Shown piece by piece: positions 6,738-13,546 of a stretch of DNA of 13,546 bases. The notes beneath the pieces were generated by a model. It was not told the DNA's origin. It searched no databases and saw only the letters and a list, made by a program, of their open reading frames with translations. Origin of the DNA: JADJNW01 sp046314415 (GTDB lineage: Bacteria > Bacteroidota > Bacteroidia > Chitinophagales > Saprospiraceae); assembly GCA_046314415.1 (NCBI GenBank), contig JBKBWT010000172.1, forward strand, positions 1-13,546, in the 5' to 3' direction. Position 1 is the stretch's first letter, and each line of letters starts with the position of its first letter. A program made the translations under genes and the position numbers.

Positions 6738-8204
6738 ATGAAAAATATCTTTTTCAAACTCATGCTCGTGCTGGCAGTTCTTGCAATCGTGCCGGCTTGT
6801 ACCGAAGAATTTGAAGAAATCAATACCAACCCAAACTCACCGGTTTCTGTAAATTCTGCATTGTTGCTGCCGCAGATTCAGCGAGATATGATTAATGCCG
6901 TCATTGGTGAAGCCTGGGGCATTGGTAACATCGTCATTCAGCACACTGCGAAAAACCAGTTTGTAAATGAAGACCGTTACCTTTGGGGAGAAATCAATAG
7001 CATTTGGAACAACGTGTACGACAACATGCGCGACGTGAACAATATCATTTTACAAAGCGAAACGCTGGGTCAGAATAATTACAAGGGCATTGCGCTGGTC
7101 ATGAAGTCGTGGATGTTTTCTTTGGCTACCGATTGTTACGGCGATGTGCCTTACACGGAAGCGGCTCGTGGTAAAGAAGGATTCATTTATCCCAAATATG
7201 ATACGCAGGAGTCTATTTACAATGGTATTCTGGCTGATTTGAAAACGGCAAATGAAATTTTAGGCTCTACGGGTGAAGTGGTACAAGGCGATGTGATTTA
7301 CAATGGGGACATTACGAAGTGGAGAAAACTGGCGAATTCGCTGCGTGTACGTGCGTTGATGCGTATTTCCAAGAAGCGTGACGTATCTGCTGACTTGAAA
7401 GCCATCGTTGGTGATTCTAAAAACCCATTGTTTGCAAGCAATGGCGACAATGCAGTTTACAATTATCTGGCAAACTCGCCAGACCAGTTCCCGAATCACA
7501 CCAACCGGATCGGTTCTTTCAATGAATTCCGTGCAAGCAAGACTTTACTGGACAAATTACAAGCTTTGAAAGATCCACGTTTGCCGATCTTCTTCCGTCC
7601 TACGCCCGATACCGAAGGTAAGCCAAATCCGGTTTACGCTGGTTTGCCCAATGGTTTGAACGACGTGGATGCCCTACAATTCAACGGTGGTCCGCAGTTC
7701 CAGTCTCGCGTCAGTGAAATCTATTTTGAACAGGCAGTATCTGCAAAAGGCTTGAGCATTGCCAAGGGAGTCATTATGACCTTTGCAGAATTGAACTTTT
7801 TGTTGGCAGAAGCGGCAGAAAAAGGATTGATCACCGGCGATGCAGCTAAGTTTTATCAGGATGGCGTTAAAGCATCCATGGAATTTTATGGTTTAACGGC
7901 GGATGCTACTTACCTGAACCAGGCGGATGTAGCTTACACCGGTACTACTCAGGAAAAACTGGTGAAAATCGGTACACAAAAGTGGATTGCCTTCTTCTAC
8001 CAGGGCTTGGAAGCTTGGTTTGACTGGCGTCGTACGGGTATTCCGACCATCATTCCTGGACCAAGTAATCAAAACAACAACCAGGTACCGGTTCGTTTCC
8101 GTTATCCGATTGTAGAACAAGGCTTGAATGGTGAAAACCGCAAAGCAGCAGTTGACCGCCAAGGTGCTGATGATTTGAACACCAAAATGTGGTACTTGAA
8201 ATAA
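6738..8204 (+). CDS. SusD/RagB-family ligand-binding lipoprotein (SusD-like_2 type)
   Basis: The product has 488 residues from the ATG at 6738; a TTG at 6714 would add eight residues but lies inside the inverted repeat, so I reject it. A lipoprotein signal peptide ends in lipobox VPAC with Cys21 as the lipidated residue, followed by acidic residues (TEEFEE) that fit surface export in this phylum. The segment INTNPNSPVSVNSALLLPQI right after it is characteristic of the SusD-like_2 branch (PF12771) rather than the classical glycan-binding SusD. The body is helix-rich with TPR-like segments, as in the family, and the length is normal. It would sit on the cell surface as a lid over the SusC barrel and capture the ligand. 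It lies 92 nt after susC and is followed by a terminator, so the pair is likely one transcription unit. The ligand is unknown. Confidence 0.93.
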   Translation: MKNIFFKLMLVLAVLAIVPACTEEFEEINTNPNSPVSVNSALLLPQIQRDMINAVIGEAWGIGNIVIQHTAKNQFVNEDRYLWGEINSIWNNVYDNMRDVNNIILQSETLGQNNYKGIALVMKSWMFSLATDCYGDVPYTEAARGKEGFIYPKYDTQESIYNGILADLKTANEILGSTGEVVQGDVIYNGDITKWRKLANSLRVRALMRISKKRDVSADLKAIVGDSKNPLFASNGDNAVYNYLANSPDQFPNHTNRIGSFNEFRASKTLLDKLQALKDPRLPIFFRPTPDTEGKPNPVYAGLPNGLNDVDALQFNGGPQFQSRVSEIYFEQAVSAKGLSIAKGVIMTFAELNFLLAEAAEKGLITGDAAKFYQDGVKASMEFYGLTADATYLNQADVAYTGTTQEKLVKIGTQKWIAFFYQGLEAWFDWRRTGIPTIIPGPSNQNNNQVPVRFRYPIVEQGLNGENRKAAVDRQGADDLNTKMWYLK

Positions 8205-8263
8205 TTTTTTTGGCAGAGAAACAAGAATAGAGGGTAGAAGGACTTTCTATACTTGCTTTCACA

Positions 8264-8301
8264 AAGGGAAGTGGTGCACGCTGCATCGCTTCCCTTCTTT
8301 T
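8264..8301 (+). terminator. Intrinsic terminator after susD
   Basis: AAGGGAAG (8264-8271) and CTTCCCTT (8289-8296) form a perfect 8-base stem. The loop can itself pair TGCA (8275-8278) with TGCA (8282-8285). CTTTT follows at 8297-8301. It lies 60 nt after the susD stop and only 24 nt before the next start codon, so it could also regulate read-through into the downstream genes. The T-run is short but the stem is strong. Confidence 0.75.
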
Positions 8302-8324
8302 AAATATCAATAATATCTTAACAA

Positions 8325-9671
8325 ATGCTACCTAAAACCTACGTGCAACAAGGCGACTCCAACGCCACCGTCAATCACCAAAACTTCCGCCAGGAACTCA
8401 GCGACGAAACAAAATTTTGGCTCGCCGAAGATGCGAAATACTTTTTCCATCAGGCATTGTCAACGCCCGTGATGAACGTGCTGAGCAAAACCGAAGGCGC
8501 TTACATTTACGACCTGGAAGGCAATAAATACCTGGATTTGCATGGCAACAGCGTGCATAACATTGGTTTTAGCAATCCGCAGGTGATTGAAGCGGTGAAG
8601 CGACAGTTGGACGAAAGTTTAGCATTTACGCCTCGACGTTACACGAATTTGCCGGTTATCCATTTTGCAAAAAAGCTGGTGGAGATGGCTCCGCCAGAAC
8701 TGACGCGGGTTTTGCTTTGTCCGGGTGGTACCTCGGCGGTAGAAATGGCGCTGATTTTGGCGAAGCAAATCACGGGCAAATGGAAAGTTATTTCTTTTTG
8801 GGATGATTATCACGGCACCACTTTTCAGTCGGCGAGTGTTGGCGCGGTCGAGCATTTTATGGGAGGTAACGGACCGATGGTGCCCGGCACCTTTCAGGTG
8901 GAATCACCGAATTACTTTCGGAATCCCTGGGGATTGGAAGATAAGGAAGCAATTGACAGCCAATATATTCGACAGATTGAAACGATTTTATTGCGACATC
9001 CCGACATTGCGGCAATCATTGGCACGACGATTACCTCTACGCCGGTGGTGCCCACCAAATATTATTGGGAGCGCGTTTGGGATATTTGTAAAAAACACGA
9101 TGCGTTGTTGATCTTTGATGAAGTAGTGTGTGGATTAGGTAGAACGGGTAAACTTTTTGCTTGCGAGCATTACCTTACGCCAGACGTGGTGGTGCTAGGA
9201 AAATCGCTGGGTGGCGGCGTGGTGCCACTGGCAGGGATTATGACCAGAGAAGAATACAACGTGTTGCAACATCGCTCCATTGGACATTTTACGCATGAGA
9301 AAAATCCGCTGACGGCGAGTGCTGGATTGGCAACTTTGGAGTATTTGGAGCAACATCATTTGGTAGAAAATTCTGCACAATTGGGTGCGTATTTATTGGA
9401 TAAATTATTGGAATTGAAAGATTTGTATCCAATTATCGGACATGTAGAAGGGCAGGGCTTGCATATTTCGGTTGATTTGGTGAAAGATCGGAAAACGAAA
9501 GAGCGTGCTTTTGAGGAAGCCAACCAAATTTTATTTTACGCGCTGCGAAAAGGCTTGTCATTCAAATTAATTGACGGCAATGTCATCACCATTCAGCCTG
9601 CTTTGATTATTACAAAAGATGAAGCCGATTTTATTATACACACATTGAAAGAAGCATTGGAATTATTATAA
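8325..9671 (+). CDS. Class-III aminotransferase-fold PLP enzyme, PbfA-like branch
   Basis: The 448-residue product has the class-III fold I signature: GGTSA phosphate-binding loop (134-138), YHG (162-164) with the aromatic residue stacking on PLP, Asp265 in LLIFDEV (261-267) contacting the pyridine nitrogen, and Lys293 in VVLGKSLGGG as the Schiff-base lysine. There is no signal peptide, so it is cytoplasmic. FHQALSTP (41-48), HGNSVHNIGF (73-82), FTPRRYTN (101-108) and HFTHEKNP (321-328) recall, from memory, the branch containing the (R)-1-hydroxy-2-aminoethylphosphonate ammonia-lyase PbfA. However, the Glu-Pro motif usual in class III (E before P in AEP/VEP) is replaced here by GTTITSTP (233-240). 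The reaction is therefore uncertain: transamination, ammonia elimination or another PLP chemistry. It starts 24 nt after a terminator, without a Shine-Dalgarno sequence; a TATACTTG box at 8248-8255 may be its promoter. It is followed after 45 nt by a secreted hydrolase. Confidence 0.85.
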   Translation: MLPKTYVQQGDSNATVNHQNFRQELSDETKFWLAEDAKYFFHQALSTPVMNVLSKTEGAYIYDLEGNKYLDLHGNSVHNIGFSNPQVIEAVKRQLDESLAFTPRRYTNLPVIHFAKKLVEMAPPELTRVLLCPGGTSAVEMALILAKQITGKWKVISFWDDYHGTTFQSASVGAVEHFMGGNGPMVPGTFQVESPNYFRNPWGLEDKEAIDSQYIRQIETILLRHPDIAAIIGTTITSTPVVPTKYYWERVWDICKKHDALLIFDEVVCGLGRTGKLFACEHYLTPDVVVLGKSLGGGVVPLAGIMTREEYNVLQHRSIGHFTHEKNPLTASAGLATLEYLEQHHLVENSAQLGAYLLDKLLELKDLYPIIGHVEGQGLHISVDLVKDRKTKERAFEEANQILFYALRKGLSFKLIDGNVITIQPALIITKDEADFIIHTLKEALELL

Positions 9672-9716
9672 AAACAAAACGAAAAACCATTCTTATTACA
9701 TTTAAAGTTTAAACCC

Positions 9717-10823
9717 ATGCAAAAAGTTATATTTTTTCTTCTGTTTTTAGTTGGATTCAATTTTTACGCCGCCGCGCAATCGGGCAAGTTAAAAACCCAA
9801 AACGTAGTGATTATCACCTTCGATGGCTTGCGTTGGCAGGAATTATTTGCCGGCGTGGACTCGGCGCTGATTCACAACGATACCTTCACCAAATTTTCTC
9901 CTGAAACGGAAGAATTGATTGAAACATATTGGAAATCAAGCCCGGAAGAGCGTCGAAAAATCCTCATGCCATTTTTTTGGAATACCATTGCGAAGCAAGG
10001 ACAACTCTACGGCAACCGCTGGAAAGGTAATCTGGTGAATGTGACCAATGAAATGTGGTTTTCTTACCCAGGTTATAATGAAATTCTGACCGGTTTTGCC
10101 GATCCGGGCATTCGTTCTAACAATAAAATCAACAACGAAAATCAGACGGTTTTAGAGTTTGTCAATCAACAAAAAGGCTTCCAGGGCAAAGTGGCAGCTT
10201 TTGGCTCCTGGGACGTTTTCCCGTTCATTATCAATACCGAACGCAGTAAAATTCCGGTTAATGCAGGATTTGAACAGCCGAAAAACGCGAAGTTAACGGA
10301 GAAAGAAAAATTCTTATACGAATTGCAACAGCAAATCCCGGAAGAATGGTCGTCGGTGCGGTTTGATGCGTTCACCCATCATTTTGCCAAGGAATATATT
10401 CAAAAAAATAAACCGCGTCTATTATACATTTCCTACGGTGAAACGGATGATTTTGCACATGATGGCGTTTATGATGATTATATAAAATCAGCGCACCAGA
10501 CCGACGCTTTCATCGCCGATCTTTGGAATTACCTGCAAAGCATGCCACAATACAAGGATAAAACCACTTTCATCATCACGACCGACCACGGCAGAGGCAC
10601 GCTGCCGATTGAAAACTGGAAACACCACGGTGCTAATATTCGGGATTCGGATCAAATCTGGATCGCGGTGCTTGGACCCGACACGCCTGCATTGGGTGAA
10701 GTGCTGACTGCCGGTCAATTATATCAAAATCAAGTGGCAAAAACGGCGGCGACTTTGTTAGGCTTGGATTATAAAAACACAAAAGAAGTGGGGGCAGTTA
10801 TTACATCCGCTTTAAAAAAGTGA
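9717..10823 (+). CDS. Secreted alkaline-phosphatase-superfamily hydrolase
   Basis: The 368-residue product begins with a signal peptide (FFLLFLVGFNFYAAAQS, cleavage near 20-21), so it acts in the periplasm or outside. It shows the metal-binding layout of the alkaline phosphatase/phosphodiesterase superfamily: Asp36 in ITFDGLRWQE, a candidate nucleophile Ser116 in WFSYPGYNEILTG (114-126), Asp244/Asp245 and His248 in GETDDFAHDG (241-250), Asp290-His291 in TTDHGRG, and His303/His304 in KHHGAN. These would hold two divalent metals and cleave a phosphate ester, diester, phosphonate or sulfate ester. The sulfatase CxPxR motif is absent, so a formylglycine sulfatase is excluded. Database names for such Bacteroidota proteins vary (alkaline phosphatase family, phosphoglyceromutase-like); the substrate is unknown. 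The next gene begins 4 nt after its stop, indicating one operon. TACATTTA at 9697-9704 could be an internal promoter. Confidence 0.88.
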   Translation: MQKVIFFLLFLVGFNFYAAAQSGKLKTQNVVIITFDGLRWQELFAGVDSALIHNDTFTKFSPETEELIETYWKSSPEERRKILMPFFWNTIAKQGQLYGNRWKGNLVNVTNEMWFSYPGYNEILTGFADPGIRSNNKINNENQTVLEFVNQQKGFQGKVAAFGSWDVFPFIINTERSKIPVNAGFEQPKNAKLTEKEKFLYELQQQIPEEWSSVRFDAFTHHFAKEYIQKNKPRLLYISYGETDDFAHDGVYDDYIKSAHQTDAFIADLWNYLQSMPQYKDKTTFIITTDHGRGTLPIENWKHHGANIRDSDQIWIAVLGPDTPALGEVLTAGQLYQNQVAKTAATLLGLDYKNTKEVGAVITSALKK

Positions 10824-10827
10824 TATC

Positions 10828-12105
10828 ATGTCTCGATTGAAAATTTTACACTTTACATTTTTTATTTTACATGTTGCGGTTGACCTGTCTGCTCAAAATA
10901 CGACCCAATTGCCACCCTGGCAGGAAGGATTTTTTGATCTCCACCACATCAGCACGGGGCGGGGCAATGCGGCTTATTTAGTTTTTCCCGACGGGACGAC
11001 GATGCTGATTGACGCGGGTGATATTTCCGACACGCACCCGCGCACGCTTTCGCCGCGCAACAGCTCGCGCAAACCCAATGCATCTCGCTCTACCGGTGCC
11101 TGGATTGCAGATTACATTCGTCAGTTTGCACCAGCAAATCGCCCACAGGTGCTTGATTATGCGATGATTACACATTATCACGACGATCATTTTGGAGAAT
11201 GGGATGAAACGCGTCCAACGGCTAAAAATGGTGCTTATAAACTGACCGGCATTGTGGAAGTGGGCGATCAGATTCCGATTAAAACCTTGATTGACAGAGG
11301 GTTTGACTTTCCGATTGATTTAAAAAACAAAGATTTTCAGGAGCGAGCCGCCCGCGACGAATATCATATTGTACAAACGCTGCAGGAGTATTGGAAATTT
11401 ATTGCCTATCATCAACAAAATAGCGGGTTGAAAAATGAAGTGCTGCAATCCGGCTCTAATCAGCAAATTACACTTTTAAAAAATCCTACAAATTATCCTG
11501 ATTTTCAGGTGCGCAATATTTCCGTAAACGGTCGGGTTTGGACGGGATTCAAAGATGGAGAAACGTTGGAATTATTTAAGAATGGTCAATATCCCGGCGA
11601 AAATCCGCTAAGTACCTGTATTAAAATTAGTTATGGAAAGTTTGACTATTTCACCGGCGGAGACATCAGTGGTGTAAATGGTTGGGGCGAAGCCGATTTT
11701 AACAGTGTAGAAGCAAATATTGCACCGGTAGTCGGAGCGGTGGATGTGGCAACTTTGAATCACCACGGCAATCGCGATTCGCAGAGCGCGTATTACGTGC
11801 GCACTTTGCGTCCGCGCGTGTGGGTACAGCAGCTTTGGTCCTCCGACCATCCCGGGGAGGAAGTGTTGCGGCGCATTACTTCTCAAAATTTATATCCGGG
11901 TGAGCGCGATTTATTTGCAACGGATATGTTGGAATCCAATGAGTTAGTCATTGGCGAAAAAATTGCCAATTCTTACAAAAGCCGGCACGGGCACGTGGTG
12001 ATTCGGGTGTATGAAAAAGGTTTAAAGTATAAAGTATTTATTTTGAATGATGAATCAGAAAAGCGGGAGGTGATTGGGGCGTTTGGACCGTATGAGTCGC
12101 GGTAA
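10828..12105 (+). CDS. Secreted metallo-beta-lactamase-fold hydrolase (ComEC/Rec2-like type)
   Basis: The 425-residue product carries a probable signal peptide (about 1-22, ILHFTFFILHVAVDLSAQ) and a metallo-beta-lactamase domain. The early strand GNAAYLVFPDGTTMLIDAG (46-64) is typical of the ComEC-like group. The zinc motif is THYHDDHFGE (115-124; His116, His118, Asp120, His121), with GGDIS (277-281, Asp279) and NHHGNRD (311-317) supplying further ligands. All expected metal residues are present, so activity is likely. It has none of the ComEC membrane helices, so it is a free hydrolase rather than a DNA uptake channel. The linker at about 130-260 is longer than in minimal domains. It is 4 nt downstream of the phosphatase-like gene, so the two secreted hydrolases are probably co-translated and may act on the same compound. 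The substrate is not deducible; a phosphodiester or lactone/amide bond is possible. Confidence 0.85.
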   Translation: MSRLKILHFTFFILHVAVDLSAQNTTQLPPWQEGFFDLHHISTGRGNAAYLVFPDGTTMLIDAGDISDTHPRTLSPRNSSRKPNASRSTGAWIADYIRQFAPANRPQVLDYAMITHYHDDHFGEWDETRPTAKNGAYKLTGIVEVGDQIPIKTLIDRGFDFPIDLKNKDFQERAARDEYHIVQTLQEYWKFIAYHQQNSGLKNEVLQSGSNQQITLLKNPTNYPDFQVRNISVNGRVWTGFKDGETLELFKNGQYPGENPLSTCIKISYGKFDYFTGGDISGVNGWGEADFNSVEANIAPVVGAVDVATLNHHGNRDSQSAYYVRTLRPRVWVQQLWSSDHPGEEVLRRITSQNLYPGERDLFATDMLESNELVIGEKIANSYKSRHGHVVIRVYEKGLKYKVFILNDESEKREVIGAFGPYESR

Positions 12106-12144
12106 GATTGGCTCCACCTGGATATATTCGTGCCTTCCGCTAAT

Positions 12145-12185
12145 CAGCCTAAAGGCTGGGGGACGAAATGCAGCCTAAAGGCTGC
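12145..12185. repeat. REP-like doublet of two identical small hairpins
   Basis: The 14-base palindrome CAGCCTAAAGGCTG occurs twice, at 12145-12158 and 12171-12184, 12 bases apart. The second copy is extended to GCAGCC-TAAA-GGCTGC (12170-12185). Both can fold into a 5-6 bp stem with a TAAA loop. Paired GC-rich palindromes in an intergenic position are typical of REP/BIME elements mobilised by RAYT (TnpA-REP) transposases. They follow the end of the three-gene run by 40 bases and could also act as a transcript 3' end, although no T-run follows. Confidence 0.7.
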
Positions 12186-12275
12186 GCTACAATTTGTCAA
12201 GAAAACTTTAAATTACTAAAACCATCCACCAAAACGTTTCAGGGGTGCATCTGTTTAATGTTCGGAAAAGTATGG

Positions 12276-12301
12276 TAATTTTAACCTTTCAATAAAAAAG
12301 G
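12276..12301 (+). promoter_or_regulatory. Promoter-like -7 box and ribosome binding site for the DUF4837 gene
   Basis: TAATTTTA (12276-12283) matches seven of eight positions of TAnnTTTG when spacer bases are counted as free, and GTTTAA about 19 bases upstream could serve as a weak -33 element. AAGGA at 12297-12301 is a plausible Shine-Dalgarno sequence about 11 bases before the ATG. This supports independent transcription of the lipoprotein gene. Confidence 0.4.
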
Positions 12302-12312
12302 ACATTAAAACA

Positions 12313-13407
12313 ATGACTCAATTCAAGCGCTTTTTTAAAATAAAATCCTGGGTAATGATGATATGCGCATTTGCTGCACTCCTCACAGGGTGTACAGATG
12401 CCATGCAGCAAAACCTTAGACCCAAGCCGGTGGCTTATGGAGAAATAAATACCATTTTGGTCGTGATGGATGAGGAAATGTGGAAAGGACCGGTGGGTGA
12501 TACGCTGAATGACTACTATTCATCGGCATTTATTATCTTACCACAGCCAGAGCCAATTTTCGATTTATGGCATTTTACACCAGAGGAATACATGGCACAG
12601 CCCGTGCGTCGGGAGGGTAGTGATTATCTGATTGTTGCGAATTTGGCAGATGCTACTTCGCCAGCTACCAAACTGGTGTTGGATGCAATCGGCGAAGAAA
12701 ATGCCCGCCGTGCCAAGGAAGATCCCAATTACAATACTGCTATTACACGCGAAAAATATGCCGAAGGGCAGATGATTATCTATCAGTTTGCTTACTCGCA
12801 GGATGCTTTGATGGCAAATATTGCCAAAAATTTTCCGGCGATTGCCAAGAAATTTCGTGATGCGGATAAGCCAAGATTTGAAGCCTCTATTTATTTGGAT
12901 GGTGAAAATCGCAAAGTAGCAGATGCCGTGCAGGAAAAACTAGGTATAAGTATGCGTGTACCTAAAGATTATTTACTGGCGAGTTCTCGGGATGATGTGT
13001 TATGGCTGCGAAAAGAAACCGGCAAACTGAGTAGTAATATTATGCTCAAAAAACTGCCGTACACCGCCCAATCACAGTTGACCAAAGAAGGCTTGAAAGC
13101 AGTGCAGGATTCTATCGGACGGAAGTATGTTTCTTCGCAAATTGCCAATACTTACATGAGAATCAATGATATAGACTTGCCGATGTTTGTAGATGCAAAA
13201 ACGATTGACAATAAGTATGCACTGGAGGCGCGGGGTATTTGGGAGATGGAGAACGATTATATGGGTGGACCTTTCATCAGTTATTTGATTCATAACCCGG
13301 AAAAAAACGAATTGGTGTTGGCATTAGGGTTCGTTTATGCGCCGGGCGAAGATAAGCGCAATTGGATGCAATATCTTGAATATGTGTTGAATACAGTTAA
13401 GTTTTAA
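12313..13407 (+). CDS. DUF4837-type lipoprotein of unknown function
   Basis: The 364-residue product starts with a lipoprotein signal peptide ending in the lipobox LLTGC (Cys27), so it is anchored to a membrane in the periplasm or at the surface. The sequence matches what I recall of the Bacteroidota-specific DUF4837 family: YGEINTILVVMDEEMWKGPVG near residues 42-62, a central segment resembling two related halves, and GIWEMENDYMGGPFISY near 313-329 before a hydrophobic C-terminal region. Length (about 330-365) fits. The family has no established function; it is widespread and mostly chromosomal. It has its own promoter-like box and is separated from the upstream run by a REP doublet, so it is probably not part of that operon. 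It converges with the gene on the minus strand, with only 29 bases between the stops, where a weak ATAAT-TGT-ATTAT hairpin lies. Confidence 0.75.
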   Translation: MTQFKRFFKIKSWVMMICAFAALLTGCTDAMQQNLRPKPVAYGEINTILVVMDEEMWKGPVGDTLNDYYSSAFIILPQPEPIFDLWHFTPEEYMAQPVRREGSDYLIVANLADATSPATKLVLDAIGEENARRAKEDPNYNTAITREKYAEGQMIIYQFAYSQDALMANIAKNFPAIAKKFRDADKPRFEASIYLDGENRKVADAVQEKLGISMRVPKDYLLASSRDDVLWLRKETGKLSSNIMLKKLPYTAQSQLTKEGLKAVQDSIGRKYVSSQIANTYMRINDIDLPMFVDAKTIDNKYALEARGIWEMENDYMGGPFISYLIHNPEKNELVLALGFVYAPGEDKRNWMQYLEYVLNTVKF

Positions 13408-13436
13408 TATTTGATAATTGTATTATTTAACTGATA

Positions 13437-13546
13437 TTACGCAGCGCATAAATTTTGAAAATTGAGTTCATTGACAGTATGACCTTTAAGCTGAGCAAGT
13501 TTGTCCCAGGCAGCTTGGAGAGCAGCGAGGTAAATACGGTGTTTCA
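13437..13546 (-). CDS. 3' end of an unrecognised gene (partial)
   Basis: On the minus strand a frame enters from the right edge and ends at a TAA (13439-13437), giving the last 36 residues. These include the helical, protein-like segment YLAALQAAWDKLAQLKGHTV and end in QNLCAA. The frame is open throughout the visible part and looks coding, with an amphipathic helix pattern. Too little is present to name a family. It converges with the DUF4837 gene. Confidence 0.55.
   Translation of the reverse strand, partial: KHRIYLAALQAAWDKLAQLKGHTVNELNFQNLCAA

Noticed and set aside
9717..10823. Formylglycine sulfatase
   Set aside because: No C/S-x-P-x-R motif; the metal ligands fit the phosphatase/phosphodiesterase branch instead.
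12145..12185. Beginning of a CRISPR array
   Set aside because: Only two 14-base palindromic copies with a 12-base gap; repeat and spacer are far too short and there are no cas genes.

Overview
The window looks like a Bacteroidota chromosome, most likely a Saprospiria- or Cytophagia-type lineage. The reasons are a SusC/SusD outer-membrane pair of the phylum-specific type, a DUF4837-type lipoprotein, Bacteroidota-style -7 boxes (TAnnTTTG), and genes that mostly lack Shine-Dalgarno sequences. This placement comes from gene families; no rRNA or other marker gene is present.

Left part (1-2514): an accessory, AT-rich module. The first ~115 bases appear to be the end of an insertion sequence whose transposase starts on the minus strand and runs off the left edge. 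It abuts the 3' part of an unrecognised gene (112-522) that seems to have lost its 5' end. Next comes a restriction-modification-type pair: a small XRE/HTH regulator (590-907) with a palindromic operator-like site over its promoter, overlapping by ATGA with a gamma-type N6-adenine DNA methyltransferase (904-2514). No intact endonuclease is visible, so the module is either orphaned or its nuclease is the damaged gene upstream.

Gap (2515-3309): ~800 bases without a convincing gene. It holds recurring TGTAAA motifs, short overlapping frames that could be a decayed gene, an isolated -7-like box, and two mutually exclusive short hairpins just before susC.

Middle part (3310-8301): a susC/susD pair for TonB-dependent uptake of a large ligand. 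The two genes are separated by a long imperfect inverted repeat and followed by a good intrinsic terminator.

Right part (8325-12105): a probable second transcription unit with a class-III PLP enzyme (cytoplasmic), a secreted alkaline-phosphatase-superfamily hydrolase and a secreted metallo-beta-lactamase-fold hydrolase; the last two are 4 nt apart. The PLP enzyme resembles the (R)-1-hydroxy-2-aminoethylphosphonate ammonia-lyase (PbfA) branch but lacks the usual Glu-Pro motif. No glycoside hydrolase, sulfatase-type cysteine motif, sigma factor or anti-sigma factor accompanies the SusCD pair. A possible reading is import and processing of an amino- or phosphorus-containing compound rather than a plain glycan; this is inference.

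Right edge: a REP-like doublet hairpin, a DUF4837-type lipoprotein gene with its own promoter-like box, and the 3' end of an unrecognised convergent gene on the minus strand. The most useful leads are the IS-truncated restriction-modification locus, the operator/promoter overlap, the atypical PLP enzyme next to two secreted hydrolases, and the repeat elements at 6653-6720 and 12145-12185.
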